This document shows positions 6,129 to 14,154 of a DNA stretch of 18,499 bases, one piece after another. The translations under genes and the position numbers were made by a program. The notes under the pieces were generated by a model. The model had not been told where the DNA came from. It made no database searches and was given only the letters and a program-made list of their open reading frames with translations. The first letter of the stretch is position 1, and each line of letters opens with the position of its first letter. The DNA comes from JAJZQD01 sp021847735 (lineage in GTDB: Bacteria > Bacillota > Thermincolia > Thermincolales > UBA2595), in NCBI GenBank assembly GCA_027324025.1, contig DAHVYW010000081.1, positions 1-18,499 of the forward strand, written 5' to 3'.

Positions 6129-7118
6129 TTATAGATTGCCGATATCACGGTAAAGGGTGGAAACCTCGTTTAAGGTTACACCGGAATTCCAGTGGCCTGT
6201 CACTTTGGCGGCGGCGACAGCCGCTGCAAAGACTGCCAGCATGGCAAGGGGGAGGACATACTTTGTCCTGCCCGGTTTCCCCATAAAGGTGTTTTCCAAA
6301 GCCCCCGGTACCGGGCAGCTTTCCGTACAGTTCAGGCAGTCGTTGCACTCGGGACTCAAAACGGTTTTAACTTCACTTACCTTCAGGTGGGCCGGACATG
6401 CTTTATCACAGGCACGGCAGTTGACACAGAGTTCACGGTTACGCTTGATTGAGGACGGGCTTAGCCAGCCTGCGAGGCCCATTAGGGCACCGTACGGACA
6501 AAGGTAACGGCACCAGAAATGGTCGAAGAGAATTGACATGAATATCAGGAACCCGAATACCAGCAGTCCTTTAACAGAGATATTAAGGAAAAACATCAGC
6601 ATTTTAATGTCCACAATTTTGTTATAGGGTAAATCCACGAAACTTACAGCAGCCTCCGTAGCCATAGAAAAGACACTGCCTACAAAAAAGGCCAGCAGAA
6701 TATATTTCAGGCTTCTCAGAAGGTTGTCCAGCCAGCGCGGCACCGCAAGTCTTTTGGAGAAAATCTTGCCACCGACCCCCGCCAAAAGCTCCTCCAGGAA
6801 ACCAAAGGGACAAATCCAGCCACAGAATGACTTCCTGAATAAAAAGGAAATCAAAATAGCGGTTAGAAGAATGGCAAGTCCTGCCGGGTGGACAGGATCA
6901 AAGGTGCCTGTGCCCAGCCAGGCGCGTAGGCCAACCAGGGAGCTCAGGGGTATAAAGGCCTCAACCCCAGGCGGGCGGAAGGCCCTCCCCGCCATCCCGG
7001 ACGTCTCCAGGTACCGGTAATAGTTATAGAACTGCCACCCGATATAGATGCTTAAAATGGCAAAAAAAGCCTGTATCCCGTTTCTGAAATTACCTGGGAA
7101 TAACTTGCCCTTTTTCAT
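6129..7118 (-). CDS. NapH/NosR-like membrane polyferredoxin (4Fe-4S)
   Basis: This is a membrane-anchored iron-sulphur electron-transfer protein of the NapH/CcoG/RdxA-like group, 329 residues. It has hydrophobic segments at about 14-33, 78-95, 134-155, 178-198 and 288-305. Two Cx3CP motifs at membrane boundaries (C99-C103 in FCGWICPFG; C203-C207 in WCRYLCPYG) are typical of NapH/NosR. A C-terminal bacterial 2[4Fe-4S] ferredoxin module follows, with clusters C231-C234-C237-C241 and C258-C261-C264-C268. The minus-strand start has AGGGGGGAGA just upstream. It stands alone, convergent with spoVAE and divergent from spoVAEa. Family members pass electrons from quinol to periplasmic or cytoplasmic partners; the partner here is unknown. 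A sigma-A promoter (7157-7185) and a Crp/Fnr-type site (7219-7234) precede it. Confidence 0.9.
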   Translation of the reverse strand: MKKGKLFPGNFRNGIQAFFAILSIYIGWQFYNYYRYLETSGMAGRAFRPPGVEAFIPLSSLVGLRAWLGTGTFDPVHPAGLAILLTAILISFLFRKSFCGWICPFGFLEELLAGVGGKIFSKRLAVPRWLDNLLRSLKYILLAFFVGSVFSMATEAAVSFVDLPYNKIVDIKMLMFFLNISVKGLLVFGFLIFMSILFDHFWCRYLCPYGALMGLAGWLSPSSIKRNRELCVNCRACDKACPAHLKVSEVKTVLSPECNDCLNCTESCPVPGALENTFMGKPGRTKYVLPLAMLAVFAAAVAAAKVTGHWNSGVTLNEVSTLYRDIGNL

Positions 7119-7156
7119 CTGTCTCCCCCCCTAATTGTTAAAGAAAGCACAATATT

Positions 7157-7185
7157 ATTCTAATTTAAATGATACCTTCATTCAA
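7157..7185 (-). promoter_or_regulatory. Sigma-A promoter of the polyferredoxin gene
   Basis: On the minus strand, TTGAAT (7185-7180) and TAGAAT (7162-7157) are separated by exactly 17 bases. The spacer and flanks are AT-rich. The expected start point near 7150 leaves a leader of about 30 bases. Confidence 0.7.
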
Positions 7186-7218
7186 CCCATAATTTATGTT
7201 AAACGGCAAATACAATGA

Positions 7219-7234
7219 TGTGATATTGCTCACA
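7219..7234. promoter_or_regulatory. Crp/Fnr-family operator, perfect TGTGA-N6-TCACA
   Basis: TGTGATATTGCTCACA is an exact match to the Crp-type palindrome, extended by near-symmetric AATGA/ACC flanks. Its centre (7226.5) is about 76 bases upstream of the predicted start point of the minus-strand polyferredoxin gene, a plausible activator position. It is also 17 bases before the -10 and just upstream of the -35 of the divergent sigma-G promoter, but that promoter acts in the forespore. The regulator itself is not in the window. Confidence 0.65.
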
Positions 7235-7243
7235 CCGGAAAAA

Positions 7244-7273
7244 GCATAAATTTTAGCCGGTGAAAGCATAATA
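7244..7273 (+). promoter_or_regulatory. Sigma-G promoter for spoVAEa-spoVAF
   Basis: GCATA at 7244-7248 (consensus GNATR) is followed by an 18-base spacer and CATAATA at 7267-7273 (consensus CATNNTA). Every consensus position matches. The start point near 7280 would leave only about ten leader bases before the TTG at 7291, with GAGGTG at 7279-7284 almost at the 5' end of the transcript. Confidence 0.75.
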
Positions 7274-7290
7274 TCATCGAGGTGAATACT

Positions 7291-7887
7291 TTGCCTGGTA
7301 CTCGCAGAAAAGTGATAATTGTGACCGACGGTGACCGGGCTGCCGGCAGAACGGTTCAATTGGCAGCAAGGAACGTCGGGGCAAGGTTTATTTCATTAAC
7401 CACAGGAAACCCCACGCCAATAAGCGGCCCAAAGGTGGTGGAGCTTATTAAAACTGCGCCCACCGACCCTGTGGTAATAATGGTTGATGACAGGGGAAAA
7501 AGAGGTTATGGCAAAGGGGAAAAAATCCTTCAATATGTGACCGAGCACCCGGAAATCAATGTCATCGGCACAGTGGCAGTAGCTTCAAATACCAGCCGCA
7601 CGGAAGGAATCAGGGTGGACGAATCGATAACCCGGGACGGCTCAGTCGTGGAAGGCCCGGTAGATAAACTGGGCAACCCGGAAAAAACGGGTCACAAGTT
7701 ACTGGAAGGTGATACGGTGGACGTTTTGAACAAACTTGATATCCCCGTTATAGTTGGCACCGGGGACACCGGAAAAATGGATTTTGCGGACGACTTCGGA
7801 AAGGGGGCGCCGGTTACCACCAAGGCCCTCAAGGAAATAATTAACAGGAGTGAAAACAGTGACCGAAACCATGAACCCGGTACATGA
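7291..7887 (+). CDS. spoVAEA: Stage V sporulation protein AE (SpoVAEa type)
   Basis: SpoVAEa is the soluble member of the spoVA operon, about 200 residues, of uncertain biochemical role; in Bacillus it is present in spores and made under sigma-G. This product is 198 residues from the TTG at 7291. It opens with RRKVIIVTDGDRAA and contains VVIMVDDRGKRGYGKGE (about 60-76) and GTVAVASNTSRTEG (about 92-105), blocks typical of the family. The TTG is chosen over the in-frame GTG at 7282 because GAGGTG (7279-7284) is well spaced from it and overlaps the GTG. Its 3' end overlaps spoVAF by 29 bases, implying translational coupling. It is separated from spoVAE by the opposed polyferredoxin gene but has its own sigma-G promoter. 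Confidence 0.92.
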   Translation: MPGTRRKVIIVTDGDRAAGRTVQLAARNVGARFISLTTGNPTPISGPKVVELIKTAPTDPVVIMVDDRGKRGYGKGEKILQYVTEHPEINVIGTVAVASNTSRTEGIRVDESITRDGSVVEGPVDKLGNPEKTGHKLLEGDTVDVLNKLDIPVIVGTGDTGKMDFADDFGKGAPVTTKALKEIINRSENSDRNHEPGT

Positions 7888-9382
7888 CGTAAGCAAAAAA
7901 TACGAAGAAAACGTGGGTGTTCTCAAAGACCAACTCGGAATCGGAACGAGTTTTGACATAGGCCTTCGTGAGTTCGAAATAGGTGGCAAAAAAGCCGCTC
8001 TCATTTTTGTTGACGGCCTGATTAAAGACATCCCCCTTGTAGAAATTATGCAGAACTTTGCCTGCCTGGACAGGGAGGATATTGTCCCGAATACACTGCA
8101 TAAACTGGTGGCCAGGTATGTAACCTATGTAAAAGCCCTTCCGACCGACAAACTGGAGGATGTAATAACCAAGGTTCTGTCAGGCTTTTTTGCCCTGGTC
8201 GTGGACGGCATGCCAGAAATAATCCTGATTGAAGCCAGGCAGTACCCGGCCAGGAATCCGGAAGAGCCTGATTTGGAACGGGTAGTGAGAGGTTCCAGGG
8301 ACGGGTTTACGGAGACGATTCTCTTTAACACAGCCCTTATCAGGCGGCGGATAAGGGACCCCAGGTTTAGAACTGAGCTGCTGACGGCAGGAGTGAGGTC
8401 AAAAACCGACATCTGTGTGGCATATATTCAGGACGTGGCCAACCCTAAACTGGTTAAAACCATCAAGGACAGGATTAAAGACATTGCTGTCGATGGGCTG
8501 CCGATGGCTGAAAAATCCGTGGAAGAGTATATCACAACCGGAAACTGGAACCCGCTTCCCCAGGTCAGGTACACTGAAAGGCCTGACGTAGCTGCTGTTC
8601 ATCTGCTGGAAGGGCATGTCCTGGTGATTGTCGATACTTCACCCAGTGTAATCATCGCCCCGTCAACATATTTTCATCACCTCCAGCACGCCGAGGAATA
8701 CAGGCAAAACGCTGCTGTAGGGGCTTATCTGCGATGGATAAGGTTTATCGGGGTGCTGGCCTCGATTTTTCTGGTGCCATTGTGGTACCTGGTGGCCACT
8801 CACCCGCAGTTACTGCCGGTATGGCTAAAGTTTATAGGCCCGTCAAAGATTGCTAAGATTCCCTTGCTCGCGCAGTTTATATCGGCGGAAGTCGCTCTGG
8901 ACCTGCTGCGGATGTCCGCAATTCACTCACCCACGGCACTGGCGACGGCCGTCGGTATCATCGCTGCCTTCATGCTGGGGGATGTGGCCATAAAGGTAGG
9001 GTTGTTCAACCCAGAAGTCATTTTGTACCTCGCCATATCGGCCATAGGGACCTTTGCCACTCCCAGCTACGAACTGGGCATGGCTAACAGGTTGTTCAGG
9101 TTTGGTTTGCTTGTTTTAGTTGGCCTGTTAGGGCTGCCCGGGTTTTTGGCAGGATTGCTGGGTATTATTTTGCTCCTGGTTTTTACGAGGCCCTTTGGAA
9201 TACCGTATCTATGGCCTCTGATACCCTTTAACGCCGCCGCCCTGAAAGCAATCCTGGTTAGATCCCCGGTACCGCTTCAAAACATCAGGCCCAGTATCTT
9301 AAAACCCAGAGACAAAAGCCGCCAGCCTGGTTACATCCCAGCTCGGAAGCCCGTGAAAAAGAGACCAAACCCGAAGGGGTAG
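7859..9382 (+). CDS. spoVAF: Stage V sporulation protein AF (GerA-family membrane protein)
   Basis: SpoVAF is a relative of germinant-receptor A subunits (GerAA family). In Bacillus it acts in the spore inner membrane and amplifies germination. This protein has 507 residues from the GTG at 7859, chosen because ACAGGAG (7844-7850) is eight bases upstream; a GTG at 7850 overlaps that site. The N-terminal soluble half (about 1-280) has the family blocks DIGLREFEIGGKKAALIFVDGL, ILIEARQYPARNPEEPDLERVVRGSRDGF and FNTALIRRRIRDP. Membrane segments follow from about 290 to 445. The C-terminal 30 residues are soluble and strongly basic. Start overlaps the end of spoVAEa. An intrinsic terminator lies 11 bases after the stop. 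Confidence 0.95.
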   Translation: MTETMNPVHDVSKKYEENVGVLKDQLGIGTSFDIGLREFEIGGKKAALIFVDGLIKDIPLVEIMQNFACLDREDIVPNTLHKLVARYVTYVKALPTDKLEDVITKVLSGFFALVVDGMPEIILIEARQYPARNPEEPDLERVVRGSRDGFTETILFNTALIRRRIRDPRFRTELLTAGVRSKTDICVAYIQDVANPKLVKTIKDRIKDIAVDGLPMAEKSVEEYITTGNWNPLPQVRYTERPDVAAVHLLEGHVLVIVDTSPSVIIAPSTYFHHLQHAEEYRQNAAVGAYLRWIRFIGVLASIFLVPLWYLVATHPQLLPVWLKFIGPSKIAKIPLLAQFISAEVALDLLRMSAIHSPTALATAVGIIAAFMLGDVAIKVGLFNPEVILYLAISAIGTFATPSYELGMANRLFRFGLLVLVGLLGLPGFLAGLLGIILLLVFTRPFGIPYLWPLIPFNAAALKAILVRSPVPLQNIRPSILKPRDKSRQPGYIPARKPVKKRPNPKG

Positions 9383-9393
9383 ACGAGGGAAAC

Positions 9394-9425
9394 AAAGAGG
9401 GCACGTTGACATCCGCCCTCTTTTG
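9394..9425 (+). terminator. Intrinsic terminator after spoVAF
   Basis: A 9-bp perfect stem (AAAGAGGGC at 9394-9402, GCCCTCTTT at 9415-9423) with a 12-base loop ends in TTTTG. A second, weaker hairpin (TTCACT...AGTGAA, 9440-9464, with GCCTTACGGC inside) follows. Confidence 0.85.
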
Positions 9426-9544
9426 TAATACCAGGAAGGTTCACTGCCTTACGGCCTGAGTGAATAAACTTCTAAACCGAAGTCAATAATAATAGCTGGG
9501 ATTTTTTAGTAAATGAATTGAAACGAAGGAGGCTAAAACACGAA

Positions 9545-10531
9545 ATGCAGGCGAAAATAGGAATACCCAGAGCCCTGCTCTATTATTACTATTACCCCTT
9601 ATGGAAAGGGTTTTTCGAAGCACTGGGTGCTGAGGTGGTAGTCTCATCGAAGACGACTAAGGCAATATTGGATAAGGGTGTGAAACATTCAGTAGATGAT
9701 GCCTGCCTGCCTGTCAAAATCTTTTTTGGGCATGTTCTGGACCTAAAAGACAGAGTGGACTATTTATTTATGCCAAGAATGGTAAGCGTGGAGAAAAAGG
9801 CCTACATCTGCCCGAAGTTTCTTGGTCTGCCTGACATGATCAGATATAATGTACCCGACCTGCCTGCCATCATAGATGTAACGGTGAACATGTCGCGCAG
9901 GGAAAAAAACCTTTACAATTCCTTTGTTGAAGCAGGGAAAATATTTACCGGTAACTCCTTTACCATCAGAAAGGCATACAAAAGGGGCTGTGAGGAACTT
10001 GACAAGTTTATCAGGCTAAACCAACTGGGGTTTATGCCCCATGAATCCATTGCCCAAATGGAAAAAGGCCTGGTAGCCCAGAATTTTGCCCCGCACCGGC
10101 CGGGGAATATGACCATCGCCCTCATCGGGCATGGTTACAATATCTATGACACATACATCAGTATGAACGTAATTGATAAGCTCAGGGATATGGGTGTGCG
10201 GGTTGTGACCTCTGATAACCTCGCCACAGACATTATCGAGGAAAAATCGGGTGAACTGCCTAAGCAGTTATTTTGGACCTTAGGTAAACGAATGATTGGT
10301 TCCGCTTTTCATTTTATGAGGTCTGACAGTATTGACGGCATTATTCATGTAGCGTCCTTCGGGTGCGGGCCAGATTCCTTTACCGGGGAAATCATTGAGA
10401 GGCACCTGCGCAGGAGGGGAACCCTCCCGTTTTTAAACCTGACGGTCGACGAGCATACCGGCGAGGCCGGGGTTATTACCAGGCTGGAAGCCTTTGTTGA
10501 CATGATTGGCTGGAGGAGGGCGGCCCAATGA
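9545..10531 (+). CDS. Acyl-CoA dehydratase activase-related protein (DUF2229-like)
   Basis: This is a member of the 2-hydroxyacyl-CoA dehydratase-like / DUF2229 group, often fused to BcrA/HgdC-type ATPases in large clostridial activases. From ATG 9545 it has 328 residues. Visible blocks are the N-terminal IGIPRALLYYYYYPLW, HSVDDACLPVKIFFGH (about 53-68), YICPKFLGLPD (about 86-96), ASFGCGPDSFTGEIIE (about 275-290) and DEHTGEAGVITRLEAFVDM near the end. The repeated Cys motifs suggest metal or iron-sulphur binding. AAGGAGG at 9526-9532 lies 12 bases before this ATG; a TTG at 9518 would put that site inside the gene and is rejected. Its stop overlaps the next start (ATGA). The reaction it serves is unknown. 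Confidence 0.82.
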   Translation: MQAKIGIPRALLYYYYYPLWKGFFEALGAEVVVSSKTTKAILDKGVKHSVDDACLPVKIFFGHVLDLKDRVDYLFMPRMVSVEKKAYICPKFLGLPDMIRYNVPDLPAIIDVTVNMSRREKNLYNSFVEAGKIFTGNSFTIRKAYKRGCEELDKFIRLNQLGFMPHESIAQMEKGLVAQNFAPHRPGNMTIALIGHGYNIYDTYISMNVIDKLRDMGVRVVTSDNLATDIIEEKSGELPKQLFWTLGKRMIGSAFHFMRSDSIDGIIHVASFGCGPDSFTGEIIERHLRRRGTLPFLNLTVDEHTGEAGVITRLEAFVDMIGWRRAAQ

Positions 10532-11643
10532 AGGTAACATTTCCCCATATGGGTTACATGTATATATGTTTAAAAGCTCTGCTGGAATACCTGGGTATTG
10601 ATGTGGTTGTCCCGCCAATGCCCAGCAAAAAGACGCTGAGCTTAGGCACCCAGCACTCGCCAGAATTTGCCTGCCTGCCTTTGAAAATTAACATGGGCAA
10701 CTTTATTGAGGCCTACGAACAGGGTGCGGATACCATTGTCATGGCTGGGGGTATAGGACCCTGCAGGTTCGGTTATTATGCCGAGGTGCAGCGGGAAATA
10801 CTTCAAGACCTGGGCTACAATATGAACATGGTTGTGCTGGAACCGCCCCAGAGGCATTTTTCCGAGCTTCTGGTCAAAATAAGGGAAATCACCGGAAATC
10901 GGCCCTGGCTGGATGTTGTCAGGGCAATTAGGTTTGCGTGGTACAAAGCCAGGGCCGTGGACGAAGTTGAACACATGGTGCATAAGCTGAGACCCAGGGA
11001 GATTGAGCCTGGCAGGGCAGACGCAGTCCTCCGGAAGGCCGTTAAGGAAATCGATGACGCCCAGAACAAGCGGCAGCTCGACGATGCTGTCAAGAAGGCC
11101 AGGTGCGCCTTCTTACGTATCCCTGTGGACAATAACCGGGAACTCATCAGAATAGGCATAGTAGGTGAAATCTATGTCATGCTGGAGCCTTTTGTTAACC
11201 TGGATATTGAAAGACACCTGGGCAAAATGGGGGTGGAAGTTGAACGCTCTATATATCTGAGTGAATGGATTAATGACCACCTTTTTATGGGGTTGCTCAA
11301 AGTAAAGGGCAGCAAGGCGACCAGGGAATTTGCCCCCCCATACATTAACCACTTTGTTGGCGGGCACGGTCAGGAAACCATTGGCAGTACAGTGTTGTTT
11401 GCCAGAGACAATTACGACGGCGTTATCCAGGTTCAACCCTTTGCCTGCATGCCGGAAATAGTTGCAGAGAGTATTCTTCCAACGGTTAGCAGGGATTTAG
11501 GGATCCCCACCTTCAGCCTGATTTTTGATGAACATTCAGGTGATGCCGGGGTTGTGACCCGTCTTGAGGCCTTTGTAGACCTCCTGACCAGGAAAAAAGA
11601 AAGCCGGGATCTTCAAAAGTACGTACAGACAGGAAAGGAGTAA
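10528..11643 (+). CDS. Acyl-CoA dehydratase activase-related protein, second subunit
   Basis: This 371-residue protein is of the same broad group as its upstream neighbour. It begins directly with MKVTFPHMGYMYICLKALLEYLG and has PEFACLPLKINMGNFIEAYEQGADTI (about 44-69), AGGIGPCRFGYYAEVQRE (about 73-90), a helical middle with many charged residues (about 120-200), IVGEIYVMLEPFVN (about 211-224), QPFACMPEIVAESILP and a C-terminal DEHSGDAGVVTRLEAFVDLL. That last block closely repeats the end of the upstream protein, so the two share a domain. The ATG overlaps the upstream stop, with GGAGG just before it, so translation is coupled. The ATPase gene follows four bases after the stop. I infer a complex of the three products; substrate unknown. 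Confidence 0.82.
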   Translation: MKVTFPHMGYMYICLKALLEYLGIDVVVPPMPSKKTLSLGTQHSPEFACLPLKINMGNFIEAYEQGADTIVMAGGIGPCRFGYYAEVQREILQDLGYNMNMVVLEPPQRHFSELLVKIREITGNRPWLDVVRAIRFAWYKARAVDEVEHMVHKLRPREIEPGRADAVLRKAVKEIDDAQNKRQLDDAVKKARCAFLRIPVDNNRELIRIGIVGEIYVMLEPFVNLDIERHLGKMGVEVERSIYLSEWINDHLFMGLLKVKGSKATREFAPPYINHFVGGHGQETIGSTVLFARDNYDGVIQVQPFACMPEIVAESILPTVSRDLGIPTFSLIFDEHSGDAGVVTRLEAFVDLLTRKKESRDLQKYVQTGKE

Positions 11644-11647
11644 AATA

Positions 11648-12643
11648 ATGCGCGGATATCTAGGAGTAGATGTAGGGTCAGTAAGTACAAATATTGTACT
11701 CATAGACGAAAATGAACAGGTCATTGATACGCTGTATATAAGGACCCAGGGACAGCCTATAGCGGCGGTTCAAAAAGGGTTGGAGTATATCCGGGAGAGG
11801 GTTCCCACCGATATGGAAATAGGTGGAATAGGAACAACGGGGAGCGGGAGGCATATCTCCAGCATAATAGTAGGGGCCGATTCGGTCAAAAACGAAATAA
11901 CGGCTCATGCCGTTGCTGCCTCCAACCTTGTGCCGGGCGTTCAAACCGTATTGGAGATTGGCGGCCAGGACTCAAAAATAATCGTATTAAGAAACGGTGT
12001 TGTGGCAGATTTTGCCATGAATACAGTGTGTGCAGCAGGGACCGGGTCCTTTCTGGACCAGCAGGCCGGCCGGCTCAATATACCTATTGAAGAGTTTGGT
12101 CCCATCGCCCTGAAGTCCTCCACACCGGTGAGAATCGCCGGCCGGTGTTCGGTTTTCGCCGAATCTGACATGATTCACAAGCAGCAGATGGGGCACAACC
12201 TTTCGGATATCCTGGCCGGGCTTTGTGAGGCCCTGGTCCGGAATTATTTAAATAACGTAGGAAAAGGTAAGGAGATTCTCGGCCCGGTGGTATTCCAGGG
12301 CGGCGTGGCAGCCAACGTGGGAATTAAAAGGGCCTTTGAAACAGCCCTGGGCCTTGAAGTATTCATCCCTCAGCACTTCAGTGTAATGGGTGCAGTCGGG
12401 GCGGCTGTTCTGGCCAGGGATGCCGTAAGAAAAACCGGCAAGAGTAAATTTAAGGGATTTGAACTCGTCGAAGAGAAATTCTGCGCCTCCAGCTTTGAAT
12501 GCGGTGATTGCCCCAACGTGTGTGAGGTAATCGAGATTTCAGCCCGTGAGCAAACCCTGGCCCGGTGGAATGACAAGTGCGGAAAATGGAGCAATGCCGG
12601 GTTTGCCAAACCAAAAAGAAATAAAATGGCAAACCTTGCATAA
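11648..12643 (+). CDS. Acyl-CoA dehydratase activase, BadF/BadG/BcrA/BcrD (HgdC-type) ATPase
   Basis: This ATP-driven [4Fe-4S] activase belongs to the ASKHA family. Such homodimers inject an electron at low potential into 2-hydroxyacyl-CoA dehydratases or benzoyl-CoA reductases. Of 331 residues, the nucleotide-binding signatures are GVDVGSVSTN (6-15), IGGQDSK (104-110) and FQGGVAANVG (216-225). The two cysteines expected to bridge the dimer cluster are C128 (NTVCAAGTGSFLDQQ) and C167 (IAGRCSVFAESDMIH). Beyond the usual roughly 260-residue domain there is a Cys-rich tail, C279, C285, C288, C292 and C311, as seen inside the large fused activases. AAGGAG lies just upstream of the ATG. It is the third gene of the operon; no dehydratase subunit gene is adjacent. 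Confidence 0.9.
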   Translation: MRGYLGVDVGSVSTNIVLIDENEQVIDTLYIRTQGQPIAAVQKGLEYIRERVPTDMEIGGIGTTGSGRHISSIIVGADSVKNEITAHAVAASNLVPGVQTVLEIGGQDSKIIVLRNGVVADFAMNTVCAAGTGSFLDQQAGRLNIPIEEFGPIALKSSTPVRIAGRCSVFAESDMIHKQQMGHNLSDILAGLCEALVRNYLNNVGKGKEILGPVVFQGGVAANVGIKRAFETALGLEVFIPQHFSVMGAVGAAVLARDAVRKTGKSKFKGFELVEEKFCASSFECGDCPNVCEVIEISAREQTLARWNDKCGKWSNAGFAKPKRNKMANLA

Positions 12644-12720
12644 TAACGGGCTTTGAGATAAAATTAATGTAACTGCTTTGACGGCAGAAATTCTAATTTT
12701 AAGAGGGGAGATTAGATGAG

Positions 12721-14079
12721 ATGAGTGAGACAAAGATCTTACTGTCTGAACAGGAAATGCCAACAGCATGGTATAATATAATGGCGGACATGCCTAATTT
12801 GCCGAAACCCGCATTACACCCGGCTACCAAAAAACCGGTTGGTCCGCAGGACTTGGCCGCAATTTTTCCGATGGAATTAATTAAGCAGGAAGTCAGCACT
12901 GACCGGTGGATCGAGATTCCTGAAGAGGTCCAGGAGATATACAAACTGTGGCGTCCGTCACCGTTATACAGGGCATACCGGCTAGAGAAGGCTCTTGATA
13001 CTCCGGCCAAAATATATTACAAATATGAAGGTGTCAGCCCGGCAGGAAGTCACAAACCCAATACAGCAATTCCCCAGGCTTATTATAACAAGCAGGCCGG
13101 CATTAAGCGCTTGTCTACCGAGACCGGCGCCGGTCAGTGGGGGAGCGCGTTAAGCCTCGCCTGCAAGTTTTTTGGCCTGGAGTGTACGGTATATATGGTT
13201 AAGGTCAGCTACCACCAAAAACCTTATCGCCGCATCTTTATGCAAACCTATGGCGCAGAGGTTATTGCCAGCCCCAGCAACCTAACTGAAGTAGGCCGCG
13301 GAATGCTGGCCGTTGACCCAGATTCCCTGGGAAGCCTGGGAATGGCCATCAGTGAAGCTGTTGAAGATGCCGCCAAGAGAGAGGACACCAACTACTCCCT
13401 GGGCAGTGTGTTAAACCACGTTGTTATTCACCAGTCGGTGATCGGTCTGGAAGCCAAAGCCCAACTGGAAAAGACCGGAGATTACCCGGATATTGTTATA
13501 GGCTGCTGTGGCGGGGGCAGCAACTTTGGCGGAGTTGCCTTCCCCTTTGTGCATGACAAGATTGCCAAGGGGACCAAAGTGAGGGCCATTGCCGCGGAGC
13601 CTACTGCCTGCCCGACACTGACCAAGGGTAAATTCGCATACGACTACGGCGATACTGCAGGTATTGTACCCATACTCAATATGTATACCCTCGGTCATGA
13701 CTTCATGCCGCCGGGCATTCACGCCGGCGGGCTGCGCTACCACGGCGATTCCGCCCTGGTCAGCCAGCTTTTCCATGACGGGATTATTGAAGCCCAGTCC
13801 AGGACACAGAAAGCCTGCTTTGAGGCTGCCATAACCTTCGCCCAAAGCGAAGGCATTCTACCGGCACCTGAATCATCACACGCCATCAGGGTTGCAGTTG
13901 ATGAGGCCCTTAAGTGTAAAGAGGCGGGTGAGGCCAAGACAATCCTGTTCTGCCTGAGCGGTAACGGGTACCTGGACCTCCCGTCCTATGACGCATACAT
14001 AAATGGTAAACTGGAGGACATCGAATATCCTGATTCCATGATTGAAGAATCCTTGAAAAAACTTCCTGTAATAGAATAA
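12721..14079 (+). CDS. TrpB-like pyridoxal-phosphate enzyme (TrpB2 type)
   Basis: This is a fold-type II PLP enzyme of the TrpB2 group, related to the tryptophan synthase beta chain, which joins indole and serine. It has 452 residues, longer than canonical TrpB1 (about 400) and normal for TrpB2. The PLP-binding Lys is K112 in GSHKPNTA. The active-site acid is in ETGAGQWG (E134), and the phosphate-binding loop is GGGSN (264-268). TrpB2 enzymes often lack a TrpA partner; no trpA or other trp gene is present here, so its role could be indole salvage or another beta-replacement. AGAGGGGAG (12702-12710) precedes the ATG at 12721; the ATG at 12716 runs into a stop after two codons. It appears monocistronic. 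Confidence 0.9.
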   Translation: MSETKILLSEQEMPTAWYNIMADMPNLPKPALHPATKKPVGPQDLAAIFPMELIKQEVSTDRWIEIPEEVQEIYKLWRPSPLYRAYRLEKALDTPAKIYYKYEGVSPAGSHKPNTAIPQAYYNKQAGIKRLSTETGAGQWGSALSLACKFFGLECTVYMVKVSYHQKPYRRIFMQTYGAEVIASPSNLTEVGRGMLAVDPDSLGSLGMAISEAVEDAAKREDTNYSLGSVLNHVVIHQSVIGLEAKAQLEKTGDYPDIVIGCCGGGSNFGGVAFPFVHDKIAKGTKVRAIAAEPTACPTLTKGKFAYDYGDTAGIVPILNMYTLGHDFMPPGIHAGGLRYHGDSALVSQLFHDGIIEAQSRTQKACFEAAITFAQSEGILPAPESSHAIRVAVDEALKCKEAGEAKTILFCLSGNGYLDLPSYDAYINGKLEDIEYPDSMIEESLKKLPVIE

Positions 14080-14154
14080 TAAAAGGAGGGCGAAAGGCAC
14101 GGTTCAATAGGGAAAATTATTGAACCATACCCCAAACCGATACGGAAAAGCAAG

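Noticed and set aside
9518..9544. Upstream TTG start (adding MKRRRLKHE) for the first activase-related gene
   Set aside because: It would place the only good Shine-Dalgarno (9526-9532) inside the coding sequence, and the extension is unlike the family N-terminus.
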